Positions 34,062 through 43,655 of a stretch of DNA of 64,000 nt are shown in pieces. The notes below the pieces were generated by a model. It worked only from the letters and a program-made list of their open reading frames with translations. It searched no databases and was not told the origin of the DNA. The DNA comes from Bacillota bacterium. GTDB taxonomy: Bacteria > Bacillota > Clostridia > Acetivibrionales > JAEXSP01. The stretch lies in the NCBI GenBank assembly GCA_023453795.1, contig JAEXSP010000032.1, forward strand, positions 128,200 through 192,199, written 5' to 3'. Position numbers and translations under genes: made by a program. The stretch's first letter is position 1; each line of letters starts with the position of its first letter.

Positions 34062-35657
34062 TTAAAGCAGATATGCCGACAATGCCGGGACAAGCTGTTT
34101 TTTTCTTGACATAACCCCATCCAGGAAAAGATCCTCGGTTTTCTCCCGACTGTCACGCAATCCGAAAGCATTCAACAGCAAATCCATATCTGCTCCGGTG
34201 TTTAAAAGGGTGCTGCCATTGCGTATGATTTCGGTCTGCATGAAAAGCACCATATCAAAACGCTCGACAGTACGCAGCTTCTCCATTGCGTTCCTGATGT
34301 CTGCTGTTGGAATATTGTCTGCATCCCAGCAGGTTATCTGGCCGATACCGATTTTTTTACCGCCGAGGAGGTACTCTTTGAAATCGTAGAAAAGCAGTTC
34401 CTCCGGATTCTTTTTGACCAACGCGTTGGTAATTGCGTTGAAAAGCTCCCGGCCCAGCTCGGCGGTGTCCTGTTTTGCAATACCTGCCAGCCACTCGGCC
34501 ATTTGCCTGTCTTTTGAAGTGCTGGTAGGTGATTTGAATATTACGGTGTCGGACAAAATTCCTGCAAGCATCAGCCCGGCCATCTCCTGTGACGGTGTGC
34601 GGCCCTGCTCCTGATATATACTGGCTACGATCGTAGTCGTACTTCCCACAGGTTCGTTACGAAATAGAACGGGTGCGCTGGTCTGGACGTCGCCAAGCCT
34701 GTGATGGTCAACTACCTCGACAACCTCTGCCTGCTCAAGACCGGGTGCCGATTGGCTTTTCTCATTGTGGTCCACCAAAACCATACGCTTTTTCCTGTAA
34801 TTAATTAAATGAATGCGGGATATGGCTCCAACAACCCTGCCTTCACTATTCAAAACAGGGTAGGAGTGATGGCGCGTGGATATAAGAACCTTACGCACAT
34901 CATCCACGTAATCGTCCAGTAAGAATGTTATCAGGTTGTCGCTTTTCATAATGGTAGAAACCTGCATGGAATGACTGATTAGTCGGCTTACAGTGTATAC
35001 GTCAAAGGGTGTGGCAATAACCGGCAGGTTACCGTCCACGGTCACCGCATCGTATGCCTGGCATAGAATCACCGCCGAGGCTGTGCCATTGGCTACAATA
35101 TTTTCAATCCCCTTGCGCCATTCGGCAATTAATATACCCGTTTGGGTAGTAAAATCCCTATCCCCCAGAGATGTTCTGACCTGCCCGGACACCTCGCTGT
35201 TACATCCGGAGATGCACCAGCCTGAAAGCACCTTGCACAGGTTATTAACAGATGTTGTAATGGTATAATTCTTATCGGAGGAGGCCATCTCGAAATCTAC
35301 AATATCACTGGATGTGCAAATCCCCAGAAGCTGGCCTTCTTCCCCGACAACAGGAAGAGAGCGCAGTTTGTTGGATAGCATGGTTTCCCATGCTTCACGT
35401 ATGGTTACAGTTGGTAAAACTGTTTTAGGCAGATCAAAGTGAATATCCTTCAATTGAGTTCTGGCAGATGGCAAAAGTACCGGCTGATGAAACCCGAAAC
35501 GCTCCAGTACAAAGGATGTTTCCGCTCCGATGCTGCCAAGGCGGACCGCTAAAGCATCGGGCTCGCCCATCTCTCTTTTCAGCGATGCATAACTGATAGC
35601 CGCCACGATGGAATCGGTATCAGGGTTTTGGTGCCCGCATATATATAAAGCTTCCAA
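34062..35657 (-). CDS. ppaC: Family II inorganic pyrophosphatase with CBS and DRTGG domains
   Basis: 531 aa, TTG start at 35657 with AGAGGG upstream on the minus strand. DHH-type domain with GHQNPDTDS metal motif at residues 8-16 and DHHRLGDV further on; between them two CBS domains (residues about 70-130 and 240-310) and a DRTGG-like insert. The C-terminal DHHA2 domain is present (IGIGQITCWD). It hydrolyses pyrophosphate with Mn2+ or Co2+, and CBS/DRTGG domains make it adenylate-regulated in clostridia. Length agrees with the CBS-type enzymes (about 540 aa), compared with 310 aa for the plain form. Confidence 0.9.
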   Translation of the reverse strand: MEALYICGHQNPDTDSIVAAISYASLKREMGEPDALAVRLGSIGAETSFVLERFGFHQPVLLPSARTQLKDIHFDLPKTVLPTVTIREAWETMLSNKLRSLPVVGEEGQLLGICTSSDIVDFEMASSDKNYTITTSVNNLCKVLSGWCISGCNSEVSGQVRTSLGDRDFTTQTGILIAEWRKGIENIVANGTASAVILCQAYDAVTVDGNLPVIATPFDVYTVSRLISHSMQVSTIMKSDNLITFLLDDYVDDVRKVLISTRHHSYPVLNSEGRVVGAISRIHLINYRKKRMVLVDHNEKSQSAPGLEQAEVVEVVDHHRLGDVQTSAPVLFRNEPVGSTTTIVASIYQEQGRTPSQEMAGLMLAGILSDTVIFKSPTSTSKDRQMAEWLAGIAKQDTAELGRELFNAITNALVKKNPEELLFYDFKEYLLGGKKIGIGQITCWDADNIPTADIRNAMEKLRTVERFDMVLFMQTEIIRNGSTLLNTGADMDLLLNAFGLRDSREKTEDLFLDGVMSRKKQLVPALSAYLL

Positions 35658-36007
35658 TATTAAATCCCTCTCTTTTATTGATGATTTTATCTCTTGTACA
35701 TTCCCGTATTTTCATACTTAAATGGGGTATCTCCATTATATCCATGATATTTGAAATTGGCAACATTGACCCGGTGGCCATGCAACGAGCATAAGACATT
35801 GGTGACGGCTCTTTAGTCTAAACTCTGTAGACCTAGAAAACCAAGCCATCCAAACCCTAGCTATGGAATTTAAGTAAAACAGATAGAAGCCAATGTAGTA
35901 ACATATCCCTATAAAAAATAGTAATAATGTTCAAGACGCATTGATACACCCGGACCATGCCCTCTGAAAAAATATGTATTAAAATATAAGTAGGAGAGGT
36001 GTGGCAT
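35658..36007. other. Intergenic stretch, no gene seen
   Basis: About 350 bases between the divergent pyrophosphatase and TadG-like genes. It must hold both promoters but no clear -35/-10 pair is seen. A GTGACGGCTCTTTAG near 35800 recalls the GGGGACGGTTC motif. Confidence 0.35.
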
Positions 36008-37075
36008 ATGAAGATCAGAGATCTGATAAAAAACACAAAAGGCGTGTCTGCCATTATCTATACAATAGCTCTTACCCTTCTGATGGGTATGGCTGCCGTT
36101 GTTGTGGACATCGGGAATGTTATGGCCGAGGACCAGAAGCTTCAAACGGCATCTGATGCTATGGCGCTTGCCGCGGCGCAGGAACTTCCGAACACGGAGA
36201 ATGCATACGACGTTGCAGTAAAGTATGCTGAACTGAATGGATTCAACAGCTCCGATTTTACAATAAGCTTTTCAGACTATAACAGGTCAATAAGTGTAAA
36301 CGGCAGGAAAAAGGTCAACTACCTGTTCGCAAAGGTTCTGGGGTTTGACCATGCTACTGCCAATTGCAGCGCAGTAGCCACGGAAAACAGCATGGGGGCG
36401 GCTTTTGATTATGCTTTGTTCTCCGGAAGTCAAACTGTTGCCTTGAGTCTTAACGGCAGTGATGAATATGTCAGTGGGGATGTACATACCAATAAGAATT
36501 TTGTTGCCAACGGATCAAACCTCAATATTACCGGTGCCTGTGAGGCTGTCGGAACTGTAATTACCAACGGCAGTAATATGAAAATAGGTGAACGGCTTCC
36601 TGACTCCCAATTCATTGATATGCCTGATTTTTCCGAAGAGATAAAAGCTCAGGCAGAGGCAGCAGGTACTGCCTACGCAGGGGATAAGATCTATAATGGA
36701 AGCAATGTGAATGTCGATTCTTCCATCTACGTCAACGGCAACGTTTATGTCAATGGCGGCAACTTCACCGGTAAAGGCTGCATTCTGGCAACCGGTGATA
36801 TCATATTCAACGGAAGCAATCTGAGAGCCTCAACGGATGATTCGGTTTGCTTCTATACAAAAAGTGGAAATGTATATGTTAATGGAGCTAAAGCCGAGGT
36901 GTACGGAATCGTGTATGCTCCTAAAGGCAACATTATTTTTAACGGATCAAACCAGACGATCTACGGAAGAGCCATCGGAAATGTTGTTATATTCAACGGA
37001 AGCCATCTGCAGGTCATTTCCGGCGCAAACGACCTTAACAGCCTGCCAACCCATGGTGTGAAACTTATACATTAA
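36008..37075 (+). CDS. TadG-like pilus-assembly/pseudopilin-related surface protein
   Basis: 355 aa from the ATG at 36008 (GGAGAGG upstream; GTG at 35999 is weaker). One N-terminal membrane segment (IYTIALTLLMGMAAVVVDIG) followed by DQKLQTASDAMALAAAQ, the signature of TadE/TadG-like Flp pilus proteins. Residues 130-355 have at least five NGSN repeats in a β-helix-like, Ser/Asn-rich pattern (VYVNGGNFTGKG, YGIVYAPKGNIIFNGSN). No other tad genes are nearby, so this is an orphan. It may be an exported surface protein with a parallel β-helix. Confidence 0.72.
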   Translation: MKIRDLIKNTKGVSAIIYTIALTLLMGMAAVVVDIGNVMAEDQKLQTASDAMALAAAQELPNTENAYDVAVKYAELNGFNSSDFTISFSDYNRSISVNGRKKVNYLFAKVLGFDHATANCSAVATENSMGAAFDYALFSGSQTVALSLNGSDEYVSGDVHTNKNFVANGSNLNITGACEAVGTVITNGSNMKIGERLPDSQFIDMPDFSEEIKAQAEAAGTAYAGDKIYNGSNVNVDSSIYVNGNVYVNGGNFTGKGCILATGDIIFNGSNLRASTDDSVCFYTKSGNVYVNGAKAEVYGIVYAPKGNIIFNGSNQTIYGRAIGNVVIFNGSHLQVISGANDLNSLPTHGVKLIH

Positions 37076-37181
37076 GTCATTAATATTTTCATCATAATGC
37101 CTATTGACACTCAATAATGTCGAATATAAAATATATAAGAAGCTTATTTTTGACATTAAATTTCATAATAATAATTGTCAG

Positions 37182-37222
37182 CCATTAGGTTCTTTACCAA
37201 AAAAAAAACCGATTTTTTGGTT
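37182..37222 (+). terminator. A/T-rich hairpin between TadG-like gene and pyrG
   Basis: ACCAAAAAA pairs with TTTTTTGGT around AAAACCGA-type loop. Weak as a terminator but well placed. Confidence 0.4.
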
Positions 37223-37307
37223 ATAAGACTAAGATGGCTTTAATTATTTTATAAGCTAAATATTTTTTATAAATATTACTTAAAATATTCTTGGGAGGAA
37301 TTTTGTC

Positions 37308-38918
37308 ATGCCAGTAAAGTACATATTTGTAACCGGTGGTGTTGTATCCGGACTTGGAAAGGGTATAACCGCAGCTTCTCTTGGAAGACTATTGAAGCTG
37401 AGAGGTTTGAGGGTTACAATACAGAAATTCGATCCGTACATCAATGTTGATCCCGGAACAATGAGTCCATATCAGCACGGTGAAGTGTTCGTCACCGATG
37501 ACGGAGCTGAAACAGATCTCGACTTAGGCCACTATGAAAGGTTTATAGATGAGAATCTCAGTAAAAACAGCAATGTTACAACAGGAAAAATATACTGGTC
37601 TGTAATTAATAAAGAGAGAAAAGGGGATTTCCTGGGTGGCACAGTTCAGGTCATTCCTCATATAACAAATGAAATTAAGGAAAGAATATACAGGGTAGGA
37701 AAGTCTGATCGTACCGATGTAGTTATTACAGAAGTAGGCGGCACGGTCGGAGACATTGAAAGTCTGCCGTTTCTTGAGGCAATAAGGCAGGTTTCAACTG
37801 AGGTGGGCCGTGAAAATGTAATGTACATTCACGTTACCCTTGTTCCATACCTCGGAAAATCAGGAGAATTGAAAACGAAGCCGACACAGCACAGCGTCAA
37901 GGAATTGAGGAGTATAGGAATACAGCCTGATGTGATAGTGTGCAGGACCGAAAAGCACCTTTCGAAGGATATGAAAGATAAAATAGGTTTGTTCTGCAAT
38001 CTCCAGGGAGACTGTATAATACAGAACCTTGATGCAGAGATACTGTATGAAGTTCCTCTGATGCTTGAAAAGGAAGGTTTGGCTGATATTACATGCAAAC
38101 GTTTGAACCTGAGCTGCAAAGAGCCTGATCTGGCTGAGTGGCAGGAGATGGTAGATAAGCAAAAAAATCTTACAGATTCCGTTACGATTTGCCTTGTAGG
38201 GAAATATGTCGAGCTCCATGATGCTTATTTAAGTATTGTAGAATCTCTGAAACATGGCGGTATTGCCAATAATGTCGATGTAAAGATTAAATGGGTCAAT
38301 TCAGAGTATATTGATGCTGAAAACATTAAGAACCACCTGATGAAGGCAGATGGCATCCTTGTTCCGGGAGGTTTTGGAGACAGGGGAATAGAGGGTAAGA
38401 TACTTGCTGTGCAATATGCCCGTGAGAACAAGATCCCTTACTTTGGAATATGCCTTGGAATGCAGATGGCTGTTATAGAGTTTGCAAGGAATATAGTTGG
38501 CTTCGAGGGAGCTCACAGTTCGGAATTCGATCAGGATGCCAAATACCCTGTAATAGACCTTATGCCTGAGCAGAGGGATATTGACGAAAAGGGCGGAACT
38601 ATGAGATTGGGACTCTATCCATGCAAAATAAAAGAAAACACCAAGGTTTCCGATATTTATAAGGAAGAGCTGATTTATGAAAGACACAGGCACAGGTACG
38701 AGGTTAACAACGAGTTCAGGGAAGCTATTGAAGAGAAGGGATTGGTGCTTTCCGGCCTTTCTCCCAGCGGCAAACTTGTTGAAATGGTCGAACTTAAAGA
38801 CCACCCTTGGTTTATAGGAGTCCAATTCCACCCTGAATTTAAATCAAGGCCCAATAGAGCGCACCCGTTATTCAAAGGATTCATTGGGGCAGCAGTTGAA
38901 AAATCCAAAGCTAAGTAA
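37308..38918 (+). CDS. pyrG: CTP synthase
   Basis: 536 aa, ATG behind GGGAGGAA. Amidoligase domain with VTGGVVSGLGKGITAASLG and KFDPYINVDPGTMSP (nucleotide loop). The C-terminal glutaminase has the triad Cys (FGICLGMQM) and His/Glu (VQFHPEF). It makes CTP from UTP, ATP and glutamine. Full length for the family. A strong terminator follows at 38924. Confidence 0.97.
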   Translation: MPVKYIFVTGGVVSGLGKGITAASLGRLLKLRGLRVTIQKFDPYINVDPGTMSPYQHGEVFVTDDGAETDLDLGHYERFIDENLSKNSNVTTGKIYWSVINKERKGDFLGGTVQVIPHITNEIKERIYRVGKSDRTDVVITEVGGTVGDIESLPFLEAIRQVSTEVGRENVMYIHVTLVPYLGKSGELKTKPTQHSVKELRSIGIQPDVIVCRTEKHLSKDMKDKIGLFCNLQGDCIIQNLDAEILYEVPLMLEKEGLADITCKRLNLSCKEPDLAEWQEMVDKQKNLTDSVTICLVGKYVELHDAYLSIVESLKHGGIANNVDVKIKWVNSEYIDAENIKNHLMKADGILVPGGFGDRGIEGKILAVQYARENKIPYFGICLGMQMAVIEFARNIVGFEGAHSSEFDQDAKYPVIDLMPEQRDIDEKGGTMRLGLYPCKIKENTKVSDIYKEELIYERHRHRYEVNNEFREAIEEKGLVLSGLSPSGKLVEMVELKDHPWFIGVQFHPEFKSRPNRAHPLFKGFIGAAVEKSKAK

Positions 38919-38923
38919 GCTAT

Positions 38924-38956
38924 AACCTCTGACAGGAAACTGCCGGAGGTTTTTTT
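38924..38956 (+). terminator. pyrG terminator
   Basis: AACCTC...GAGGTT stem with inner CAG/CTG pairs around GAAA, followed by seven T. Separates pyrG from the histidine operon promoter. Confidence 0.85.
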
Positions 38957-38998
38957 AAAGCTTGCCTTAGGGCATGAAATCAATTGCTAAAATGTAGA

Positions 38999-39027
38999 TT
39001 GACAAAAGATATAATTGAAATTATAAT
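38999..39027 (+). promoter_or_regulatory. Sigma-A promoter of the histidine operon
   Basis: TTGACA (38999-39004), 17 bases, TATAAT (39022-39027): consensus housekeeping promoter. The leader to the hisZ start is about 67 bases, has no His-rich peptide and no clear hairpin. Confidence 0.85.
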
Positions 39028-39100
39028 TAATTTATTCGATAGTTTATTGATTTAGCGTGATAAAGTGTTAAACAAATAAAGTACAAGCGAGGTGCATTTT

Positions 39101-40360
39101 GTGTCCAAGTGGAAGATATATACCCCGGAGGGTGTACAGGATATATTGTTTGAAGAATGCTATGCAAAAAGAAATATTGAGGAACGGGTGCGAAAATACT
39201 TCAGGGAGTGCGCTTATTTCGAGATAGAATCCCCTACACTTGAGTTCTATGATACTTTTTCGGCGGAAACTGATCTTACTCCGCAGGAAACAATGTTCAA
39301 GTTTTATGACCAGCAAGGGCGTATACTTGTTCTAAGGCCTGAAATCACAATACCTGTTGCAAGGATTGCGGCAACTAAATACAGAGAGGCAATTTATCCG
39401 CTGAAAATCTTTTATATGGGAAATACGTTTAAGTATAACGAACTTGGCGGCGGAAAACAGAAGGAATTCACCCAGGCAGGGGTTGAGATACTTGGTGCAA
39501 ACACACCTGAAGCTGATGCTGAAGTGATTGTATCTGCTATTAATTCGGTTAGGGCCTGCGGTTTGGAAAACTTTCAGATAGATATAGGGCAGGTTGATTT
39601 CTTTAAGGGGCTTATGGAGGAGACAGGTCTTTCAGAAGCAGATGTCGAGCAAATGAGAGTTCTTATAGACAAAAAGGATTTTCTTGGGATTGAAGAACTG
39701 GTAGAGCAGCACAATATAAGCAAGAACCTTAAGGAATTGATTTACAGCCTTCCGGGGCTATTTGGCTCGACAGATGTTATAGAAAAGGTTAAAAAAATAA
39801 CTAATAACGAAAGATCACTTGCTGCTTTGGAGAATCTTAATCAGATACTTGAAATCATAACGGATTACGGGCTTGAGAAGTATGTATCAATTGATCTCGG
39901 TATGGTGCAGAATCTTAACTATTACACCGGCATAATCTTCCGTGGGTTTACTTATGGCGTAGGGTTTCCGATATTAAGCGGGGGAAGATATGACAACCTT
40001 GTAGAGAAATTCGGGAAAGCTTGTCCGGCTACCGGTTTTTCGTTGGGTGTAAACATGGTTATGACCGCATTGGAAAGGCAGAAGGTTCCTTTGGAAAAGC
40101 CGGGAATAGATACGCTTGTTTTATACAGCTATGGCGGCAGGAAGACTGCGTTTACCGTCTGTGAAGAGTTAAGAAAACAAGGATTGTCAATTGAAATGGA
40201 CATCACAAGGGGCAGTCTGGAAGAAATAAGTGAATATGCGAAGAGCAAAAACATCGGAGGGATAATACTCGTAGCCGATGCGAACAACATAGAGATACAT
40301 GACCTGCGAACCGGAGACGCAGTATTTACGAGCATGGAGGAACTGCTTAACAAACAGTAA
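39101..40360 (+). CDS. hisZ: ATP phosphoribosyltransferase regulatory subunit HisZ
   Basis: 419 aa from the GTG at 39101 (GCGAGGTG six bases before; GTG 39092 overlaps that site). Class II aminoacyl-tRNA-synthetase-like core: ETMFKFYDQQGRILVLRPE, ARIAATKY, and GGRYDNL. HisZ has lost tRNA charging and activates the short HisG by binding histidine and ATP. This agrees with the adjacent short HisG. The first gene of the operon. Confidence 0.92.
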   Translation: MSKWKIYTPEGVQDILFEECYAKRNIEERVRKYFRECAYFEIESPTLEFYDTFSAETDLTPQETMFKFYDQQGRILVLRPEITIPVARIAATKYREAIYPLKIFYMGNTFKYNELGGGKQKEFTQAGVEILGANTPEADAEVIVSAINSVRACGLENFQIDIGQVDFFKGLMEETGLSEADVEQMRVLIDKKDFLGIEELVEQHNISKNLKELIYSLPGLFGSTDVIEKVKKITNNERSLAALENLNQILEIITDYGLEKYVSIDLGMVQNLNYYTGIIFRGFTYGVGFPILSGGRYDNLVEKFGKACPATGFSLGVNMVMTALERQKVPLEKPGIDTLVLYSYGGRKTAFTVCEELRKQGLSIEMDITRGSLEEISEYAKSKNIGGIILVADANNIEIHDLRTGDAVFTSMEELLNKQ

Positions 40361-40399
40361 TCCCCTGCAGAGGTTTAAATAATAATGTGGAGGAATAAC

Positions 40400-41056
40400 A
40401 TGAGATATCTTACCGTAGCCCTTTCCAAAGGAAGGCTGGCAGAATTGTCAATAGATTTGTTTGAATCAGTGGGAATAGATTGTTCGGAGCTTAAGGGCTC
40501 TTCCAGAAAATTAATTCTTTCGGATGAAAAGAACAAAATCAAATTTTTTCTTGCAAAGCCAAGTGATGTTCCCACATATGTTGAATATGGAGCGGCGGAT
40601 CTGGGAATCGTCGGAAGGGACACCCTGCTGGAAGAAGGAAGGCATCTTTATGAGGTTCTGGACTTGGGATTTGCCGCTTGCAGAATGGTTGTGGCCGGAC
40701 CGGTGGAGCTTCAAGGAAAGCTGGATCAATTGAATAACAAAAGGGTGGCAACCAAATATCCCCGTATAGCAAGGGATTATTTTGAACATAAAAAGAGAGA
40801 AAGCATAGAAGTGATAAAGCTGAATGGTTCAGTAGAGCTTGCCCCGCTGGTAGGGCTTTCGGAAGTCATCGTGGATCTTGTTGAAAGCGGGAGGACGCTT
40901 AAGGAGAACGGACTTGTGGTGCTGGACACGATTGCCGACATAAGTGCAAGGCTTGTTGTGAACAGGGTAAGCATGAAAATGGAGAGCGACAGGATTAATA
41001 AAATAATTGAAGGCTTCAGAAAACAGCTTGAAAAGGGGAGAGATCAGAATGATTGA
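40400..41056 (+). CDS. hisG: ATP phosphoribosyltransferase, short form
   Basis: 218 aa from the ATG at 40400 with TGGAGGAAT upstream. TVALSKGRLAELS, GAADLGIVGRDTL, and the PRPP loop region near EVIVDLVESGRTL are typical. The C-terminal regulatory domain of long HisG is missing, as expected for the HisZ-dependent form. First step of histidine synthesis: ATP + PRPP. Overlaps hisD by eight bases. Confidence 0.95.
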   Translation: MRYLTVALSKGRLAELSIDLFESVGIDCSELKGSSRKLILSDEKNKIKFFLAKPSDVPTYVEYGAADLGIVGRDTLLEEGRHLYEVLDLGFAACRMVVAGPVELQGKLDQLNNKRVATKYPRIARDYFEHKKRESIEVIKLNGSVELAPLVGLSEVIVDLVESGRTLKENGLVVLDTIADISARLVVNRVSMKMESDRINKIIEGFRKQLEKGRDQND

Positions 41057-42338
41057 TATATTTGATGCAAGAAAAGACAATATAGACGGGTTGTTCAAAA
41101 AGCTCTCCCAAAGAAGTCAAATGGAGCTTGGGGATATTTTCAGGAGGGTTGAGGACGTTGTAAATAACGTTAAAGCAAATGGAGATAAAGCTTTAATTGA
41201 ATATACAGCCAAGTTTGATAAGGTTGAACTCGGAAAGGATAAAATAAAGGTTTCAGATGAAGAAATAAGCAGTGCATATGCTAAGGTGGATAAAAAGCTT
41301 ATTGATGTTATAAGGCGTGCAAAAAGCAATATAGAAGACTTTCATGGGAAACAAAAGGAAAATTCATGGTTTACCACAGGAAATAACGGTGTTCTGCTGG
41401 GACAATTATATCGGCCTCTTGAGGTGGTAGGGGTGTATGTTCCGGGAGGGACTGCCGCTTATCCGTCCTCAGTGCTTATGAATGTTGTTCCGGCAAAGGT
41501 GGCCGGTGTCAAAAGGGTTATAATGGTTACGCCTCCGAAGAGTGAAGGCGTGAATCCTGCAATACTTGTAGCGGCAAAAGAAGCGGGAGTGGATGAAATA
41601 TACTGTATTGGCGGTGCTCAAGCTGTTGCTGCGCTTGCATTCGGAACCGAAACTGTTCCAAAGGTCGATAAAATTGTCGGACCCGGGAATGCATATGTAG
41701 CAATGGCTAAAAAGATGGTATACGGCTATTGCGACATAGATGCAATTGCGGGCCCAAGTGAAATATCCATTATTGCCGACGCATCGGCAAATCCGAAATA
41801 TCTGGCCGCAGATCTTTTGTCACAGGCCGAACATGATATACTTGCATCTGCGATTCTTGTCACAACGTCTGAAAAGCTTGCAGGGGAAGTACAGACGGAA
41901 TTGGAAAGACAAATCGGTTACCTTACAAGAAAGGATATTATAAGGCAGTCGATAGACAATAACAGTGCAATTGTCATTACGGACGATCTTGATAAAGCGG
42001 TAGAAATTATAAACAACATTGCACCTGAGCATCTTGAACTGTGTGTTGAGGAACCGCTTGCACTTTTGGACAGCGTGAAGAATGCCGGGGCAATTTTCCT
42101 GGGGCACTATGCATCTGAGCCTCTTGGAGACTACTTCGCCGGGCCAAACCATGTACTTCCCACCAGCGGAACAGCAAGATTTTTCTCTCCGTTGAATGTC
42201 GGTGATTTTATTAAGAAATCAAGTGTCATTTCATATACAAGAAAGGCTTTACAGGGGGTAAAGGATGACGTAATCCTTTTCGCCGAAGCAGAAGGCCTTG
42301 ACGCCCATGCAAATGCAATAAAAGTGAGATTCGAGTAA
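41049..42338 (+). CDS. hisD: Histidinol dehydrogenase
   Basis: 429 aa from the ATG at 41049 (GGGGAGAG upstream), overlapping the hisG end. Conserved GPGNAYVAMAKK, the zinc-binding LLSQAEHD (Gln and His), and the catalytic APEHLEL and GPNHVLPTSGTARF. It oxidises histidinol to histidine, the last step. Full length. Confidence 0.96.
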   Translation: MIDIFDARKDNIDGLFKKLSQRSQMELGDIFRRVEDVVNNVKANGDKALIEYTAKFDKVELGKDKIKVSDEEISSAYAKVDKKLIDVIRRAKSNIEDFHGKQKENSWFTTGNNGVLLGQLYRPLEVVGVYVPGGTAAYPSSVLMNVVPAKVAGVKRVIMVTPPKSEGVNPAILVAAKEAGVDEIYCIGGAQAVAALAFGTETVPKVDKIVGPGNAYVAMAKKMVYGYCDIDAIAGPSEISIIADASANPKYLAADLLSQAEHDILASAILVTTSEKLAGEVQTELERQIGYLTRKDIIRQSIDNNSAIVITDDLDKAVEIINNIAPEHLELCVEEPLALLDSVKNAGAIFLGHYASEPLGDYFAGPNHVLPTSGTARFFSPLNVGDFIKKSSVISYTRKALQGVKDDVILFAEAEGLDAHANAIKVRFE

Positions 42339-42347
42339 CTCATCCCC

Positions 42348-42375
42348 AGCCCTTCTCTTTAAAAAGAAGGGAGCT
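42348..42375 (+). repeat. Palindromic element in the hisD-hisC gap
   Basis: AGCCCTTCT pairs with AGAAGGGAGCT around TTTAAA; preceded by AACTCATCC. A similar sequence sits in the hisA-hisF gap. Not followed by a T run. Confidence 0.5.
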
Positions 42376-42465
42376 ATATTTCACCCTCGTTTATAAGAAA
42401 TAAGAGGGATAAGTTTAAAAGTGATTTGCACTGATGTTTTTGTAAATTAGGAAGGGAATTATATT

Positions 42466-43524
42466 ATGAGTAAATATTGGAGTGAAATCGCAAAAAAGAT
42501 TGATCCTTATGTTCCGGGCGAACAGCCCCAGGATAAAAAATACATTAAGCTGAATACGAATGAAAGTCCATACCCGCCATCGCCAAAGGTGATCGAAGCT
42601 ATAAGAAAGGCTGCAAATGAAGACCTAAGGCTGTATCCTGATCCGGAATGCGACAAGTTGAGAGAAGCTATTGCCCAAAGCTCCGGGCTGAAAAAAGAAC
42701 AGGTTTTTGTAGGAAACGGCTCAGACGAGGTTCTTGCATTTTCCTATATGGCATTTTTTACTTCCAAAAAACCTATACTTTTTCCTGACATTACATACAG
42801 CTTCTATCCCGTCTATTCCAAACTTTTTGGTATAGACTATGTACCGGTGCCATTGGACGAAGAGTTTAACATACCTGTAGAAGCTTTTCTGAAGGACAAT
42901 GGCGGCATCATAATTTCCAATCCAAAAGCACCCACTGCCAAATTCATGGCTCTGGAGGAAATAGAAAGAATATTGAAAAACAATATGGAACAGGTGGTTA
43001 TCATCGACGAGGCTTATATTGATTTCGGCGGTGAATCGGCGGTTTGTCTCATTGACAAATATCCGAACCTTCTGGTTATACAGACACTTTCCAAATCCCG
43101 CTGCCTTGCAGGCTTAAGAATCGGGTTCGCACTTGGAAATGTGGAGCTTATAGAAGGAATCAACAGGATAAAAAACAGCTTTAATTCATATACTGTTGAC
43201 CGCTTGGCTCTTGCAGGTGCAATAGAGGCAATTAAGGACGAAGAATATTTTAAGGAAGTAACGCAAAAGGTTATTAATACAAGGGAAACCACAATATTAA
43301 GACTTAAAGAAATAGGCTTCTCGGTAATAGATTCCAAAGCAAATTTTGTGTTTATCACCCATCCTTCGGTTAAAGCAGAATTAATTTACTCGATGCTTAA
43401 GGAGAAAGGAATTCTGGTAAGATATTTTAAAAAGCCGAGAATAGACAATTATTTAAGGGTTAGCATCGGGACTGATGAAGAAATGGAGAGTTTCATAAAA
43501 GCAATTAAAGAAATTACAGTTTAA
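42466..43524 (+). CDS. hisC: Histidinol-phosphate aminotransferase
   Basis: 352 aa, ATG behind GGAAGGGA. Class I/II PLP fold: LNTNESPYPPSPKV at the start, NPKAPTAKF as substrate loop, VIIDEAYIDF, and the Schiff-base lysine in TLSKSRCLAGLRIGFALG. Converts imidazole-acetol phosphate to histidinol phosphate. Length is normal. Confidence 0.95.
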   Translation: MSKYWSEIAKKIDPYVPGEQPQDKKYIKLNTNESPYPPSPKVIEAIRKAANEDLRLYPDPECDKLREAIAQSSGLKKEQVFVGNGSDEVLAFSYMAFFTSKKPILFPDITYSFYPVYSKLFGIDYVPVPLDEEFNIPVEAFLKDNGGIIISNPKAPTAKFMALEEIERILKNNMEQVVIIDEAYIDFGGESAVCLIDKYPNLLVIQTLSKSRCLAGLRIGFALGNVELIEGINRIKNSFNSYTVDRLALAGAIEAIKDEEYFKEVTQKVINTRETTILRLKEIGFSVIDSKANFVFITHPSVKAELIYSMLKEKGILVRYFKKPRIDNYLRVSIGTDEEMESFIKAIKEITV

Positions 43525-43590
43525 GCTACAATATCCTACATAAATTATTTTCAACTTATCTAATTAATATGGCAGACCTACCGGTCAATC

Positions 43591-43599
43591 TGTTATAAT
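43591..43599 (+). promoter_or_regulatory. Possible internal extended -10 promoter before hisB
   Basis: TGTTATAAT (extended -10 form TGnTATAAT) in the 131-base hisC-hisB gap; no good -35. The start of hisB is 57 bases downstream. Confidence 0.35.
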
Positions 43600-43655
43600 A
43601 TAGTTGCTCATAAGCTGGGTAGGATATATCGCATAGATACATATGGAGGTTTGGT

